This document shows, one piece after another, positions 35,080 to 46,526 of a DNA stretch of 64,000 nucleotides. Every line of letters begins with the position of its first letter. Within the stretch, counting starts at the first letter, position 1. The DNA is from Gnetum montanum (taxonomy: Eukaryota > Streptophyta > Gnetopsida > Gnetales > Gnetaceae). Below the pieces are notes generated by a model. The model did not search any database and was not told the origin of the DNA. It was given only the letters and a program-made list of their open reading frames with translations. The DNA lies in assembly GCA_015680685.1 (NCBI GenBank), contig MNCI01034785.1:841241-905240 (forward strand), read 5' to 3'. The position numbers and the translations under genes were made by a program.

Positions 35080-37366
35080 ATCTTCTCCTTCCAACTCAGT
35101 AATGGGGGAGATGGCCATCCATGCTAATCAATCAATTGGTCCCTTATTTTTTGTGTTTTTTTTGTCCTACACTTTCTTTGTTTACACCTTCTTATTTTAC
35201 ACCTTTCTTTTACAACATCATTAGCACATTTTTCTCTTTCTTACATATTTTATAATATTTCCTGTATTTTACCTTATTTGGTTTGATTTTTTTTATTTCT
35301 TTCTTGTGTTTATTTTATCTTATTTTTCCTTTCTTGCCAATAGGACGCAGTGTAGTTGTGGCAACTATTGATGGTGGTTTTTACTTAATGTTATTTGATT
35401 GCTGATGTTTGGATTATATCTTTGAATTTTGATGATTGATAACTAAGGCATGATTTATTTTTCATGGAATAGGCAATGAGTCCACACCATCCACCCATCC
35501 AAAGAACCTTATGATGTTCCTAGTTTTGGAGAAATAAGGTTCCTTTCATTAATAAACTTTAACAAACTTGTGATCTCAGTAGTTTCCAAACTTAGGAAAG
35601 ATTAAATGGATTGACCAGGGTGTGACTTCGAGGGGACTTGATGCTCTTCATGCTTTTTTACTCTCTTAAGTGCATAAGTATTTTTATGGATTTCTTACCA
35701 TCCTACTATCAACCAATAACAAGAAGCTAAAGTCTTTGCATGGTGTGGTTCCTATCCAAAAATATATAAAAACATAAAAAAATTTTAAAAATGAAAAAAA
35801 AAACAATGGGAATTCAAAGAAAACCCCTTAGAAAAAACAATAGGCTACAAGCACTAGTTATGGGACTAGAAAGACATGTTATCCATGCCTAAAGATCCCC
35901 TCTAACTAAGGCCCTTTCTCACTTTTTACTTCTCTTTTCTTCCCAATAAGGAATGGTGTTTGATCTATGGGAGCATTCTTGTATTTTTAGGGGGTGTGCT
36001 ATTTTGAGAGTATCAATGCAAAGTCACTAGAAGTGGTTGGTTTTGATCTAGACTAAGGATGAACTTTATCTAGTCATCTTAACCATAATATCCACAAGGT
36101 ACTTCATGTATTCAAAACTCCATTCCACCTTCTTTTCCATTTGCTACTACTTCCCATAATTCACATCACTACTAGGTTTTCATGGTTTTGTTCAATGTCT
36201 TAGTTTGATGTGTCAAAATTGTTAGGTAGGATCTTATCGGATTTAGTGCTTAACTTTCCACAATCATTAATCAACCATAGGGTCCACAAACCCTTTGGTT
36301 TGAAGACATGCAAGGGCATTAAGGACATGAACCTACTTTGGGGGGATCCCAATTACATACCTCTTAGTTGGACTAGTTAAGTTCTTTCTCCTTAGGAATT
36401 TTCATGATCAAATCCTTTGTGTTCTCCATCAATGGCACTCAATTATGAACTCCTTCACAATGTTCTCCAATGAAAACCTCTCTTTATTGTGAATTTTCTA
36501 ACCCTCTTCATGCATTTCATCCTATTCACAACTTTTCTGGCTCTTTAAGAAGTACAAGTTGTGTTAAAACTCTTTATTTTTAATTATTTTTAATGTTAAC
36601 CATTTTTCAAGCCTAGAACCTTCTAGAAACATAAAGTTCCAATTGCTTGTTCAATTTACCTCATTTTTCAATCCCACCACTACTGAAGGTAAGCTCTACA
36701 TCGTGGGGGCCACACAAGTTTTTTCAAAGCTTTTCCAACTCCCACAAAGGTTTAACTAATAACATAACATTAAAATCATCAATGTATGAGGTTAAACCCT
36801 TCCAAAAATATCTAGTATCTATAGTAATCAAATATTATTAGAATAATTAATATGCCATAATTACAACCTAGCCAAGTGTAACTTTTCAAGAGAGAAAAGG
36901 TACCTATATGTTATAAGTTAAACATGGCATGCTAATCCTTGATTTTTTTGTAATCATAGATGGCACCAAAAGAGAAGCATGGATTGGAAGTAGAATTATC
37001 CCAATTGATAGATAAGGGGATTAGAGCAAGGAGTTAACAACCTAAAGAATCCCAGGAGCAGTTAGCATAAGCCATGCAACAAAACCTCTTCAAGACCATT
37101 TAATCTTCTCCTTCATTTTCAAGCTACCAAGAGGGATTTGGATGTTAATTTTTGCTAAGGTGTTTAATTTGTTGTCATAAATAGAAATTTTTTTAAAGAT
37201 TGTAAATTTGTACATTTGGGCACTTAACATTTATTTGATTGGTCTGAGTCAGATTGTGTATCAATTAGTTAGCTAATAATCCCATACCTTCTCAATATTT
37301 TGTAAACAACTTGTTCCTCCTTTTGATTAGTCAAGGATGATTTTTCATTCAATCATGGGGGTATGA
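35080..37366 (+). other. 3' region of element G
   Basis: No long ORF. It aligns with the B region 14965-16985 and F 61490 onwards. A candidate exon-intron-exon arrangement lies at about 36660-36960: CTGAAG then GTAAGC as donor, and TCATAG then ATGGCACC as acceptor. The tract CATGGGGGTA at about 37357-37366 is the polypurine primer. Confidence 0.5.
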
Positions 37367-38208
37367 TGAATTGTTTTTTGGTAGGCCTTGATATTGGGTC
37401 CCCGATATCAGATCCTAAGATGTGTTATCGAATATCTAATATTATGGGATGCATGCCAACCTATAAATAAAACACTTGGATGCATGATTCATCCATCTTT
37501 TTCATTAGTTGTAGTAAAGCTCTTATAGTTTTTCCTTTCGAATGTTAGAACATTTTTTGAGTGCCTGTAGTAGAAGTCAAAGAATTGTATGGATATTTAT
37601 TTGATCATATTTGTACCTGAGTGCTTTAGTGTGGACTTTAATAAATATGAGCTTTTCTAATAAACTTTGCAACACTTGGATTAGATTAATTATCTTCCTT
37701 TAGCATTTAATATTCATGCAACTTACTTTAATGTTTTTAAGTAATTAATATATATATATATATTAAATAGTTACACATAAGTATGAACACTTCAAGCATG
37801 TGTCTAATGTTGGGTAATCCTAGTAATGCTTAATGTTTGATAACCTAGTAGTGCTATACATATTTAGGATGTGTACAACAAGAATGGATGCTTATGTTAG
37901 GATTTGTCAAGTGTTAATTAGTTGTTAGATTAATTTAGCAATTACATTACTTTATTCTTTATTCTTGTTCATTAGGTGACTTAAATGATAAAAAATAAAA
38001 TGATAAAAATAATATCCCTCACTTACACTTAACCATAATTTGCACTTCATAAGTGGAACTAGGAAGATAATGATTGCAATGGTTAGTTTCACCTCCTACA
38101 AAAACTGTACTTAGAAATATGGAGTCTTTGGAATTTAATTGGATTTTTGATTAAATGCAAGTGATTTGTATGGTTAGGCATAGGGTATACTCACCACTCA
38201 TCACACAT
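37367..38208 (+). repeat. 3' LTR of element G
   Basis: TGATGAATTG...CACTCATCA, about 842 bp, a diverged member of the B/solo LTR family. TATA box CTATAAATAA at 37461-37470. U3 keeps degenerate GATATC words (about 37390-37440). A short (AT)n lies at about 37749-37763. Confidence 0.78.
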
Positions 38209-38977
38209 CAACCTCACAAAACAATAAGGAAGAATAATTATAAGGGATGAATACAACTCAGTTTGCTAATCCTTATACTTTGAGGTACAACACACTTTAT
38301 AATGGACAAATGATTAGACAATGATTTCACATAATCCTGCACATTTCCCAATGCATATGATGTCTTATTATAGATATCATGTTTTCAAATCTATATTGGA
38401 AATCATGCAACAATTAGCTAATGATAGCTAACAATCATGGAAGACTTCTTCTTCATGCCTCAAATGTCTTTTTGTATTTGTCCTCTATTAGCGGAAGATG
38501 TCTTTGTCTAGGAAACATGTCTTTCAAAAATCCCCATTTTGGAATATGTCTTTGTTTGATGAAAAACATCTTTGAAAAACTATCCTACATTCTATGAATA
38601 CATATTTACCTGATGAAAGACGTCTACTATTTCTTGGAGATGTCTTTGTCTACGCATCTTTCAATTCTACCAAGATGTCTACTATTTCTTGAAGACATCT
38701 TTATTCTCCTTTCTTTGCATGATGAATTATTTGTTCCTTATTCATAATCTTTAATTTCCATATGTTTTAATGATGACAACATTTCTTGTCCACATTCTTT
38801 AAATTCTGTTCCTTTGAGCTTTTCCTTTGTGGATGAGATCTTGAAACCTTGTGGATAACTTTCTTCTTTTGTCTACATCAGTGCATTCCTTATCATCTAA
38901 TCATGTTCCTACAACCACAATAATCACACAACCTTTGTATCCATTTTTCTTAATGTTTAGACATACAAAAAGGTCAA
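38209..38977 (-). repeat. Inverted fragment of the copia LTR
   Basis: The reverse complement matches the start of the copia LTR at 40874-41640. Both begin with a TTGA(C/T)CTTTT..TATGTC edge and share the 'agacatct/agatgtct' rich part and the 'cctcaaagtacaaggattag' stretch. The other end is cut at the G LTR edge (38208). Together with the plus-strand copy it forms an inverted repeat about 3 kb apart. Confidence 0.75.
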
Positions 38978-39799
38978 TAGAATCAATGCTAGAGATGCCT
39001 TCAAGTTATTTGAAAGCTCTCTAGTGGTAGCTGATTTCCCAACTCCTCAAGTGACTACTACTTCTATAGAGGTGACTACCACTACATTTCACGAGATCCA
39101 CCTACATGAACTAACATCAACAAGAGCAACATCTCAACTAGTGTTAATCTTGGGAAAGTGGATTGGACCCATATGACCAAAGACCAAATTCTCCATCATC
39201 TAGAGTTTTGTCTTTAAAGCTTCACTGCAAAGGATGTTGCTCTGAAATCATCCCAAGTTTTTTTATTTATTATTTTAATTAATTTATTTTCACTTATTAT
39301 GCTTTAGTTTAGTTAATTTTGAATTTAGTTTAATTTCTTATTGCATTGATTATTGATGAAACTTTTATTATGTTGATATTGGTACCAAGTGATGGTAGTA
39401 GCCCTAGTGATGATGATGTTGGAGATGTGCCTCATCCACCTCTAGTTACATCCTAGTTCAATCTATTTGATCATGCCTTTAGTTATTTTACTGATGATGT
39501 TGTTATGATGTTGTGGCTAGACTTAGTCATTATTTACTTGTGATATGGTTATTATTATTATTTTATGTTATTGCTACAATGTAGCTATGGATATTGGGCT
39601 ATTGTTTGTTTTATATGACATTGTTGATTAGACTTTTTTTCATACTATGTGACCATGACTACAAGATTTGGAGTTTTTGATTGCTATTATTTTAAAATTT
39701 TAATTTTTTTATGTTCTAGCATTCTTAGTTTCATGCAACTTATGTATTTCATGTTTTGTTTATGTTATGAGGCTATGTTGGGATACATTGGTTAAATCA
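38978..39799. other. Unassigned AT-rich stretch
   Basis: No domain recognised. A plus-strand frame at about 38980-39090 is threonine-rich, and another at about 39385-39455 reads PSDGSSPSDDDVGDVPHPP before a stop, the sort of acidic/proline tail seen at the end of some retroelement ORFs. That resemblance is weak. Confidence 0.3.
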
Positions 39800-40279
39800 T
39801 ATGGTTATAATGGTAAACTTTGGTAAAGTAAATGGAAATTTACTAGGTGACCAAAAGTGAAAACTAAGGTATAATGGCTATAAACAAGTTGTGAAAACAT
39901 TGCTAGTTTTAAGCCATGGTGGGGCACTCACTTTGAACGTTTCAAGCCATGGCAAGCTACTCATTTTGCTAGTTTTTGGCCATAGCAAGGTCATTGCATT
40001 AAAATAAAAAAAAATTTGCAAGTTTATGTTTGATAAATTTTTATAGATTTTTTTATAGATTTTAAAATTTTTATGCGTCTTTTTAGGTTTTTCATTTTAA
40101 AATAGACAAGGTATAAAATTGTAAATTGTAAATAAAAGTAAATTATAGGTTATGTGCTAATTAAGGGTAAAATAAGGGAAAATAAAATAATGTAAAAATG
40201 GCACGTAAAATGAGGTTAAATTAGGCTAAGAAGGAAAAAGGTAAGGCCATATGATTATAGTCATAGGGAAAGTGAATAA
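39800..40279 (-). other. Pro-RT spacer of element E
   Basis: Lies where element 1 has its repeat-bearing spacer. It holds loose repeats of 'ctagttttaagccatggtgg' (about 39908-40000), close to the repeat core of element 1. No reading frame. The RT that should follow on the minus strand is absent. Confidence 0.6.
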
Positions 40280-40872
40280 CATATGTTCAATCATGCAAGT
40301 GTTTCCTAATCTTTGAAAGATTACAAAAGGTGTAAGGTCTATGTTGCATGATCTTATATTCTCCATTTCCTTTGCTAACCATGTTTAAGGGAAGCTCTTC
40401 CCATGGTGCATCCATGGTTTCATTGTTATCATTTTTGGCCTTTTCCACTCTATCAAGCTCTTGGACTTTGTTGTTAATAATATGAGTTTCTTCCTAAAAC
40501 TCCACTTCATACCCTTGCTCTATGTCATTGTTGTTGGTTGCCAAGGGAACTGCACTATCATCATGGATAGGTATTTTACCTTCCTCATAAGGCAAGTGAA
40601 TTTCTTGATAGATGGATCAGGAAAAAGCTTTTAATTAAGCTATCTAAGGCCTCCCTAGGATGAGATTAAATCCTGGTGTTTCTTTCACCACCAAAAAATT
40701 GGTTGTTGTGGGGAATTGTTCCCTTGCCATGATGTCCAAAGAGATTAAGCCTTTAATAGCAACTTGAGATCTATTAAAAGACTTGAGAGTGGAAGTTAAG
40801 ATATGTTGCATGTGTTCTACTAAGTCCAAACATTCAAAAATGGTGTAGGATATAACATTAGTGGCCACACCT
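40280..40872 (-). pseudogene. Retropepsin of element E
   Basis: Minus strand. Homologous to element 1 protease: NVISYTIFECLDLVEH, TSTLKSFNRSQVAIKGLISL, and FNLILGRP for the hydrophobic-G motif. The tail has APWEELPLNMVSKGNGEYKI and ends in a stop at about 40280, matching the element 1 tail. The active-site loop is lost at the copia insertion edge (40872). Confidence 0.8.
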
Positions 40873-42639
40873 ATTGATCTTTTGGTATGTCAAAACATTG
40901 ACAAAAATGGAGGAAAAGGATGTTTGTATGTTTGTGTAGTTTTTTTGTTTGTAGGACTTGGATTAATACAAGAAGGCATGCGAAAGGTCAAGAACACTAA
41001 CAAGGAACAAACAAAAGGAGAGTTTAAAGATCAAGTGAACATGCAAGAATTCAAAGATCTTGGACAAGGACCAAAGACTTCAAAGCTTATCTCATAGATT
41101 AAAATAAATCCTTAGCATTGAGGGATTATTTCTTAGTGAAGACATCTCATAGAAACAAAATATGTCTACTATCAAGTAAAGACGTCTCCAAGAAACAACA
41201 AACGTCTTGGCAGAATTGAAGTTAGCATAGGAGAAGACATCTCTAGAAAATAGTAGACATATTTCTAAAGAGAAACATGTCTTTCATAAAAATATGCATT
41301 TTCAAAATGAATGTTCATTGAAAAAAGACATCTCCATCTTAGAGAAGATGTCTTCAATGATCGTTAGTTAGCTGTTGCACAAAATTTGAGGTGATTTTGG
41401 AAACATATTAGCTATAAGAAGACTTCATTCTCATTGGAAAATGTGCATGCATTGTGTGCTATAAATTGTTTTCATCAAGTAATCATTGTAATCATTGTTG
41501 TTCCTTAATTTATAATCTTTTGTATATTGTAATTGGTCAAAGTGAGCTATACCTCAAAGTACAAGGATTAGTAAACTTAGTTGCATTATTTCCTTGTGAT
41601 TGTTGTTCTCTTTTGTTGCCCTATGAGGTTGATGTGCTTCTTATGGGAAGACATCTTGCTTAAGCTTGTCAAGATCCTATGAGATTAAGTGTTGGTGTAG
41701 CACCACAACACTCCAAAGTGAGGCTCAAGTTTTAAAGGTTGTGGGATCTTGGAAACCACATTCTAGGCTTGTCAAGACCTTGCGAGGTTGAGTGGTTCGT
41801 ACAATGTCACAACACTCTAGAGTGAAGCTTAGAGATTGTATAGGATGTGGTTCCCTTAAAACCACTTTTGAGCTTGTTGGGACCTTTCAAGGTTGAGAGT
41901 TTTCATAGTGATAAAACTCTCCTTAGTGGAGCTTAAACTTTGTAAATGTTGTGCCCTCTAAACCATATTTTTGAAGGAACAAAGTTTAGAGGTATGTAAG
42001 TGATCTACCCTTTGAGTGTGGACTACCCAAGTTGGCAAACCATGTTAAAATTGGTTTTGTTCTTTGTGTTGGAGAATTTTTTGTTTGAAAAACTTATTCA
42101 TCCTCACCATGCACCCACTCCTTGCCTGGCCNNNNNNNNNNNNNNNNNNNNNNNNNNNNNNNNNNNNNNNNNNNNNNNNNNNNNNNNNNNNNNNNNNNNN
42201 NNNNNNNNNNNNNNNNNNNNNNNNNNNNNNNNNNNNNNNNNNNNNNNNNNNNNNNNNNNNNNNNNNNNNNNNNNNNNNNNNNNNNNNNNNNNNNNNNNNN
42301 NNNNNNNNNNNNNNNNNNNNNNNNNNNNNNNNNNNNNNNNNNNNNNNNNNNNNNNNNNNNNNNNNNNNNNNNNNNNNNNNNNNNNNNNNNNNNNNNNNNN
42401 NNNNNNNNNNNNNNNNNNNNNNNNNNNNNNNNNNNNNNNNNNNNNNNNNNNNNNNNNNNNNNNNNNNNNNNNNNNNNNNNNNNNNNNNNNNNNNNNNNNN
42501 NNNNNNNNNNNNNNNNNNNNNNNNNNNNNNNNNNNNNNNNNNNNNNNNNNNNNNNNNNNNNNNNNNNNNNNNNNNNNNNNNNNNNNNNNNNNNNNNNNNN
42601 NNNNNNNNNNNNNNNNNNNNCTAAGTTCAATGATCCTCA
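40873..42639 (+). repeat. 5' LTR of the copia element (with N gap)
   Basis: Matches 38977-38209 in reverse and 45565-45945 directly. It includes 489 N at 42132-42620, so the true length is uncertain. It ends ATCCTCA just before the PBS. The middle is rich in 'agacatct/gacgtct' words, and 41690-41960 holds two or three copies of a 'caca(a/t)cactc(t/c)a(g/a)agtg.agctt' unit. A TATA-like GCTATAAATT lies at 41459-41468. Confidence 0.75.
42132..42620. other. Assembly gap (489 N)
   Basis: A run of N within the copia 5' LTR. ORFs drawn across it are meaningless. From the 3' LTR (45905-45945) the true missing sequence may be very short. Confidence 0.99.
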
Positions 42640-42641
42640 AG

Positions 42642-42653
42642 TGGTAACAAAGC
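42642..42653 (+). promoter_or_regulatory. Primer binding site of the copia element
   Basis: TGGTAACAAAGC, two changes from TGGTATCAGAGC, the site complementary to initiator-Met tRNA used by most plant copia elements. It lies two bases after the LTR end. Confidence 0.75.
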
Positions 42654-42693
42654 CTAGTACTCTTGCCCTCTACATTGATCTCTAAGAGCAAAC

Positions 42694-44210
42694 ATGGAAG
42701 GGGCAAGCAACATCAAACACATTAGAACAGAGAGACTAATATGCTTCATCAATTGCTGTGTTCAATTCATATATCACATATACTATAAAGGTAAGTCTCC
42801 CATTTTCTTCCTTAGATTTAGAAATAAAGGAAACTATGCTTGTAAAGTTGATAAAAGTCATAACAATTTGAATGATTTTTCCTTTGAATAAAGGTATGGG
42901 ATATTTTACCATGAAGTTATTTCTTTCCAAAATTTATGCATTAAGATAAAAGATGCTATACATGCCAACAAAATAAAAATTAAAGTTCTTATTGATGAAT
43001 GTTTTTATCTTGAGAATGAGAACTCAGACCTTAAGGCTAAGATTCAAAAACCAACCAATGTGATTGAGAAAATGAGTAAGAGATTCAAAATTAAGAAAAG
43101 AGGTAAACATTTTTCAAGTTCTAATTTTTATTCATCTTCAATAGAATGCTTGGTAAGTGGTGGAAGAGTCCATGTGGTCTCCAAATGACCTACTAATGAT
43201 AGGTTATAGCAAAAGGACAAAATTGATGAAGTGATGAGAAAGACCAACTTCTACTTGAGTTGGGATTATGGAGAGAAAAGTGAAGAAGAGGTGGTGGACA
43301 ATGCAAAGGATTCACACCTCATCTATATCACTCTCAATTATGATGACATTGACACCTTAGATGATGAACTTAATGAGGATGAGAGATTTGATTTATTGTG
43401 TAATGAACCTTTAAATTTTTAAAATATTTGCAAAAAGTTGAATAAGTAACTAAAAACCAAGGATCAAGATATTTTTTTATTAAATTTAACAATTTCTAAT
43501 CTCACAAAAGAAATATTAGACCTTAAGGATTAGAACAAAGAGCTAACCCAATCTTCTGAGTAGATCAAGGAAGAACTTGTAAATGCAAAACTTGTGAATG
43601 AAAGGCTAGTTAAGGGAAAAGAATCCCTTTAGATGGTTCTTGGAAAAGGAAGAAGTCCACATGATAAGAGTGAGATAGAAATTTATGCACAAGAATAAGC
43701 ACCTACAACAACTCCATCTCAATAAAAAGCTACACCAAAGAATGAAGAATCAACAAGAACTACATTCTAATCAAAAGAAACTCGAAACCAATCAAAAGCA
43801 TCACAAAGGTTTGATAATTTTAATCATGTTTAGTACAATAGGAAGATTATATGTTATTATTCTCATAAATTTGGACATAAAAATTTGGAGTGCAATTTAA
43901 AATATTATCACATGAGCACTTGGTCATATCATAGGACTCCTTGGTCTTATCCAAATGTGCCTAGAAAGAATTTTTCATAGGGTAAAAAAGATAGGCAAAC
44001 AAATCAAAGAGGAGTGCAGAAATATTGGATAAATCAAAAGAATATGGAAGTTCAAAAATTTTGAAGAATCAAGAGGAAGAAGCCTGAGAAAGAGAAGACA
44101 CAATGTAACCAATTTGTGAAAGGGAGCCAAGCCTTGAAAATTCAAGAAGTCTATGTAAGAAGAAAGTCCTTGAAAAAGGAATCTCATTCTCTAGCACTCT
44201 AGGCACCTTA
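42694..44210 (+). pseudogene. gag: Gag of the copia element
   Basis: Opens at ATG 42694 (MEGASNIKHI), a usual start for SIRE-type gag. The middle is acidic and coiled-coil-like (about 43240-43640: YLSWDYGEKSEEE, DDIDTLDDELNEDERFDLL, then lysine/glutamate heptads). The zinc knuckle at 43852-43893 reads CYYSHKFGHKNLEC, with the second cysteine replaced by serine. Several stops and frame changes. Gag packages the RNA; this copy cannot make it. Confidence 0.75.
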
Positions 44211-45564
44211 ATTCTCAGTTCCAAGTAAGGTAAGTTAAGGTAATTGTTTATTTCCTTACTTGCTAAATATCATGCCAGTATTTAATTTGGAAAGACTATA
44301 TTGTATTGATGTGTGCTTATTTCATTTCAAGCTATGGGATGTTAGCTTTAATATTTTACAAATGCTAAGATGAGTGCTTACAAGAGAAGATATTAAAATA
44401 TTTTAATTATGGTATCTCTTGTGTATGTATGAGCATGATGTGGATAATCTTATAATCAAATGAAAGTTTGTGGTACTTGTAAAATTTTAAAATTTTTTAT
44501 TGAAAAATCATCTTTTGATAGATTAGTTTCAAGTGATTTAAACTCCTAGCATAAATTTCATGAACTAATAAGATTTTTGCCTTGAGATATGGGTTTGTTT
44601 TGGAATCATAAAGTCAAATTTATTTTAGAATATTTCTGCCAAAGAAATTTAATTAGTATCTTTGATGCAATTCATGAATTTTCTGAGAAAAGTATCATTG
44701 AAAAAGGAATCATTATGAAGTACTATTAATAGGAGACTTTAGTTGTCACACTTGATCTTAATTTTGATTTTTAGGGATAGTAATTTAATTAAAAAAGAAT
44801 AAGCTAATCCAAAAGGACACAAAGAAAGCATTAGAATTTGCACATATGTAGGGGGAGGCTATACCTAATCCAAGAGTCCACCAGTGTAGGGGAGTCTTTT
44901 AAGGCTTTTTACCAAAAGGCACTCAAGTATCAAAAATTCATCATTCAACTCACCCTCAACTAAAAATGAGAAAGGAATAGCATATTCATTTGGCAATGTT
45001 GTAAAAAATGACATTTATTAAATCCATATATAAAGATGAACTTTTATGGTAAAAGCTTCTAATGATTATATGTTTATTGTTTGACCTTTTGTATGTTGAG
45101 AATATACTTTTTAAGAAACTAAGGCCCTTATTTCAAATATGAATTGAGACATAATAGAATAGGTGTTGTACTAGAATACGTGTTCATGATCTCTTTTGGT
45201 AAGATATGAGGTTTATCCATATGCTATTTTTTCCTTTAACATGATTATCATATATTAGGTTATGAATCTTCTTTTGGATAAAAATTTGATTGGTTGTGTT
45301 TGATATTTTGATATATTCAACATGATTAGATGTATTGATTTGTCTTAAAAGTTGAATATGAATGTTTTAAAATTTCTTGTGATGAACTTGCTATCAAATT
45401 ATTGATATTTTCAAAATAACATTGGATGATTATTGAAACATAGTATCACTAGTTTAGAGACAGGTTACTTACTCTTGAATATTTATTGAAAGGCTTGGAT
45501 TAGCTATGCTTATTTTTGTGAATAGATGAAGGGTTGTGCCTAATAAAAAAATCTAGTTTTACTT
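44211..45564 (+). other. Internal remnant of the copia element
   Basis: AT-rich, no recognisable pol domain. A purine tract TAGGGGGAGG at about 44849-44858 could be the polypurine tract, but the LTR does not start near it. Confidence 0.4.
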
Positions 45565-45945
45565 CATTAGCCCTATGAAATTAATGAGATGTATACTCTT
45601 CAACTGGTTGGTGCAATGTCACAATGCTCTAGAGTGGAGCTTAGAGATTATATAGTGTGTTGTGCCCTTCAAGCCACTTTTGAGCTTGTTGGAACCTTGC
45701 GCAGTTGAAAATTTCCATAGCAACAAAACTTTACTTACTAGAGCTCAAAATTTGTAAAAGTTGTGGTGTCCTCTAAACCACATTTTTGAAGGAATAATCT
45801 TCAAAGGTGTGCAAGTGATTTATCCTCCAAGTGTGGACTATCCAAGTTGGGGAACCATGTTAAAATTGGTTCTGTTCTTTACGTTGGAGAATTTTTGGTT
45901 TGGAGAACTTATTCATCCCTCCCATTTTATGTTCAACAATCCTCA
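45565..45945 (+). repeat. Partial 3' LTR of the copia element
   Basis: Direct match to the last part of the 5' LTR (about 41610-42131, and 42621-42639 after the gap), ending ATCCTCA at 45945. The first kilobase of the LTR is missing. Confidence 0.8.
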
Positions 45946-46526
45946 ACCTCATCATCCATGTTCATCCTATGTACCTTGTATTGCCCCATCCTTATTGTTA
46001 TGAAGAGTGAGGTCTTGGTTGTCTCATCATCCTAAGGGTTAGTCTTGACCTCGCTATCATAGAACACTAGTATCATTAACTTCATTTCTTCCTTTGGTGA
46101 AGGTATAACCATACCACATGGATGGACTCTTCACTAGTGACAATGTCCTCTCTAAACAAAATAGAAGTTAACATTTTTACTAGTGCCACAAAGTGCACAG
46201 TGAAGACCATTACTCAATCTTACAAGCTAAAAAATGTGTTCATTTATTTCAAAGATTGCTTAACCTATTCCATTGCATTGAGGAAATCTCTATCATTGGT
46301 ATTTGGCTTCTCCTTCTTATTGAGTTTGACTTCCTCCATGCATTCTAAGATGTGAACTTCATGTTTGAGTAGTTGTGTATTAGTCTCTTTCCCCCTCCCT
46401 TATGACTTAGATTCCTTTATTAGTTAATTGGTTAAAGAAGCCTAAGCATTAGAGCCCATGGGGATGGATGAGATGAGGGTGAGCTTCAATGGGCCCACCT
46501 CCTTCCATGCCTTGGCCTGATTTTAG
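45946..46526 (-). pseudogene. Gag-protease junction region of element E
   Basis: Minus strand. It matches element 1 from about 7530 to 8050, including the sequence coding for the LSLYDL..TSPVH and MLTSILVSEDLP regions. Broken. It is joined to 40872 before the copia insertion and to 55999 before the D1 insertion. Confidence 0.75.

Larger units (their letters stand above)
34506..38208 (+). mobile_element. Element G: 3' half of an Athila-like element
   Basis: Plus strand. Integrase C-terminus, 3' region, polypurine tract and 3' LTR of the B/F family. The part before the integrase C-terminus is missing; instead element 3 gag-pro sequence abuts it at about 34505. Confidence 0.7.
40873..45945 (+). 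mobile_element. SIRE/Maximus-like Ty1-copia element (deleted)
   Basis: Plus-strand element inserted in E's protease/gag. E sequence resumes at 45946 in register with element 1 (7514-7566), and a short ACCT flanks both ends. It has a 5' LTR, an iMet-type PBS and gag with a zinc knuckle, but no recognisable integrase, RT or RNase H, and only a partial 3' LTR. Confidence 0.75.

Noticed and set aside
42000-42706. ORFs of 180-215 codons
   Set aside because: They run through 489 N bases and have no sequence support.
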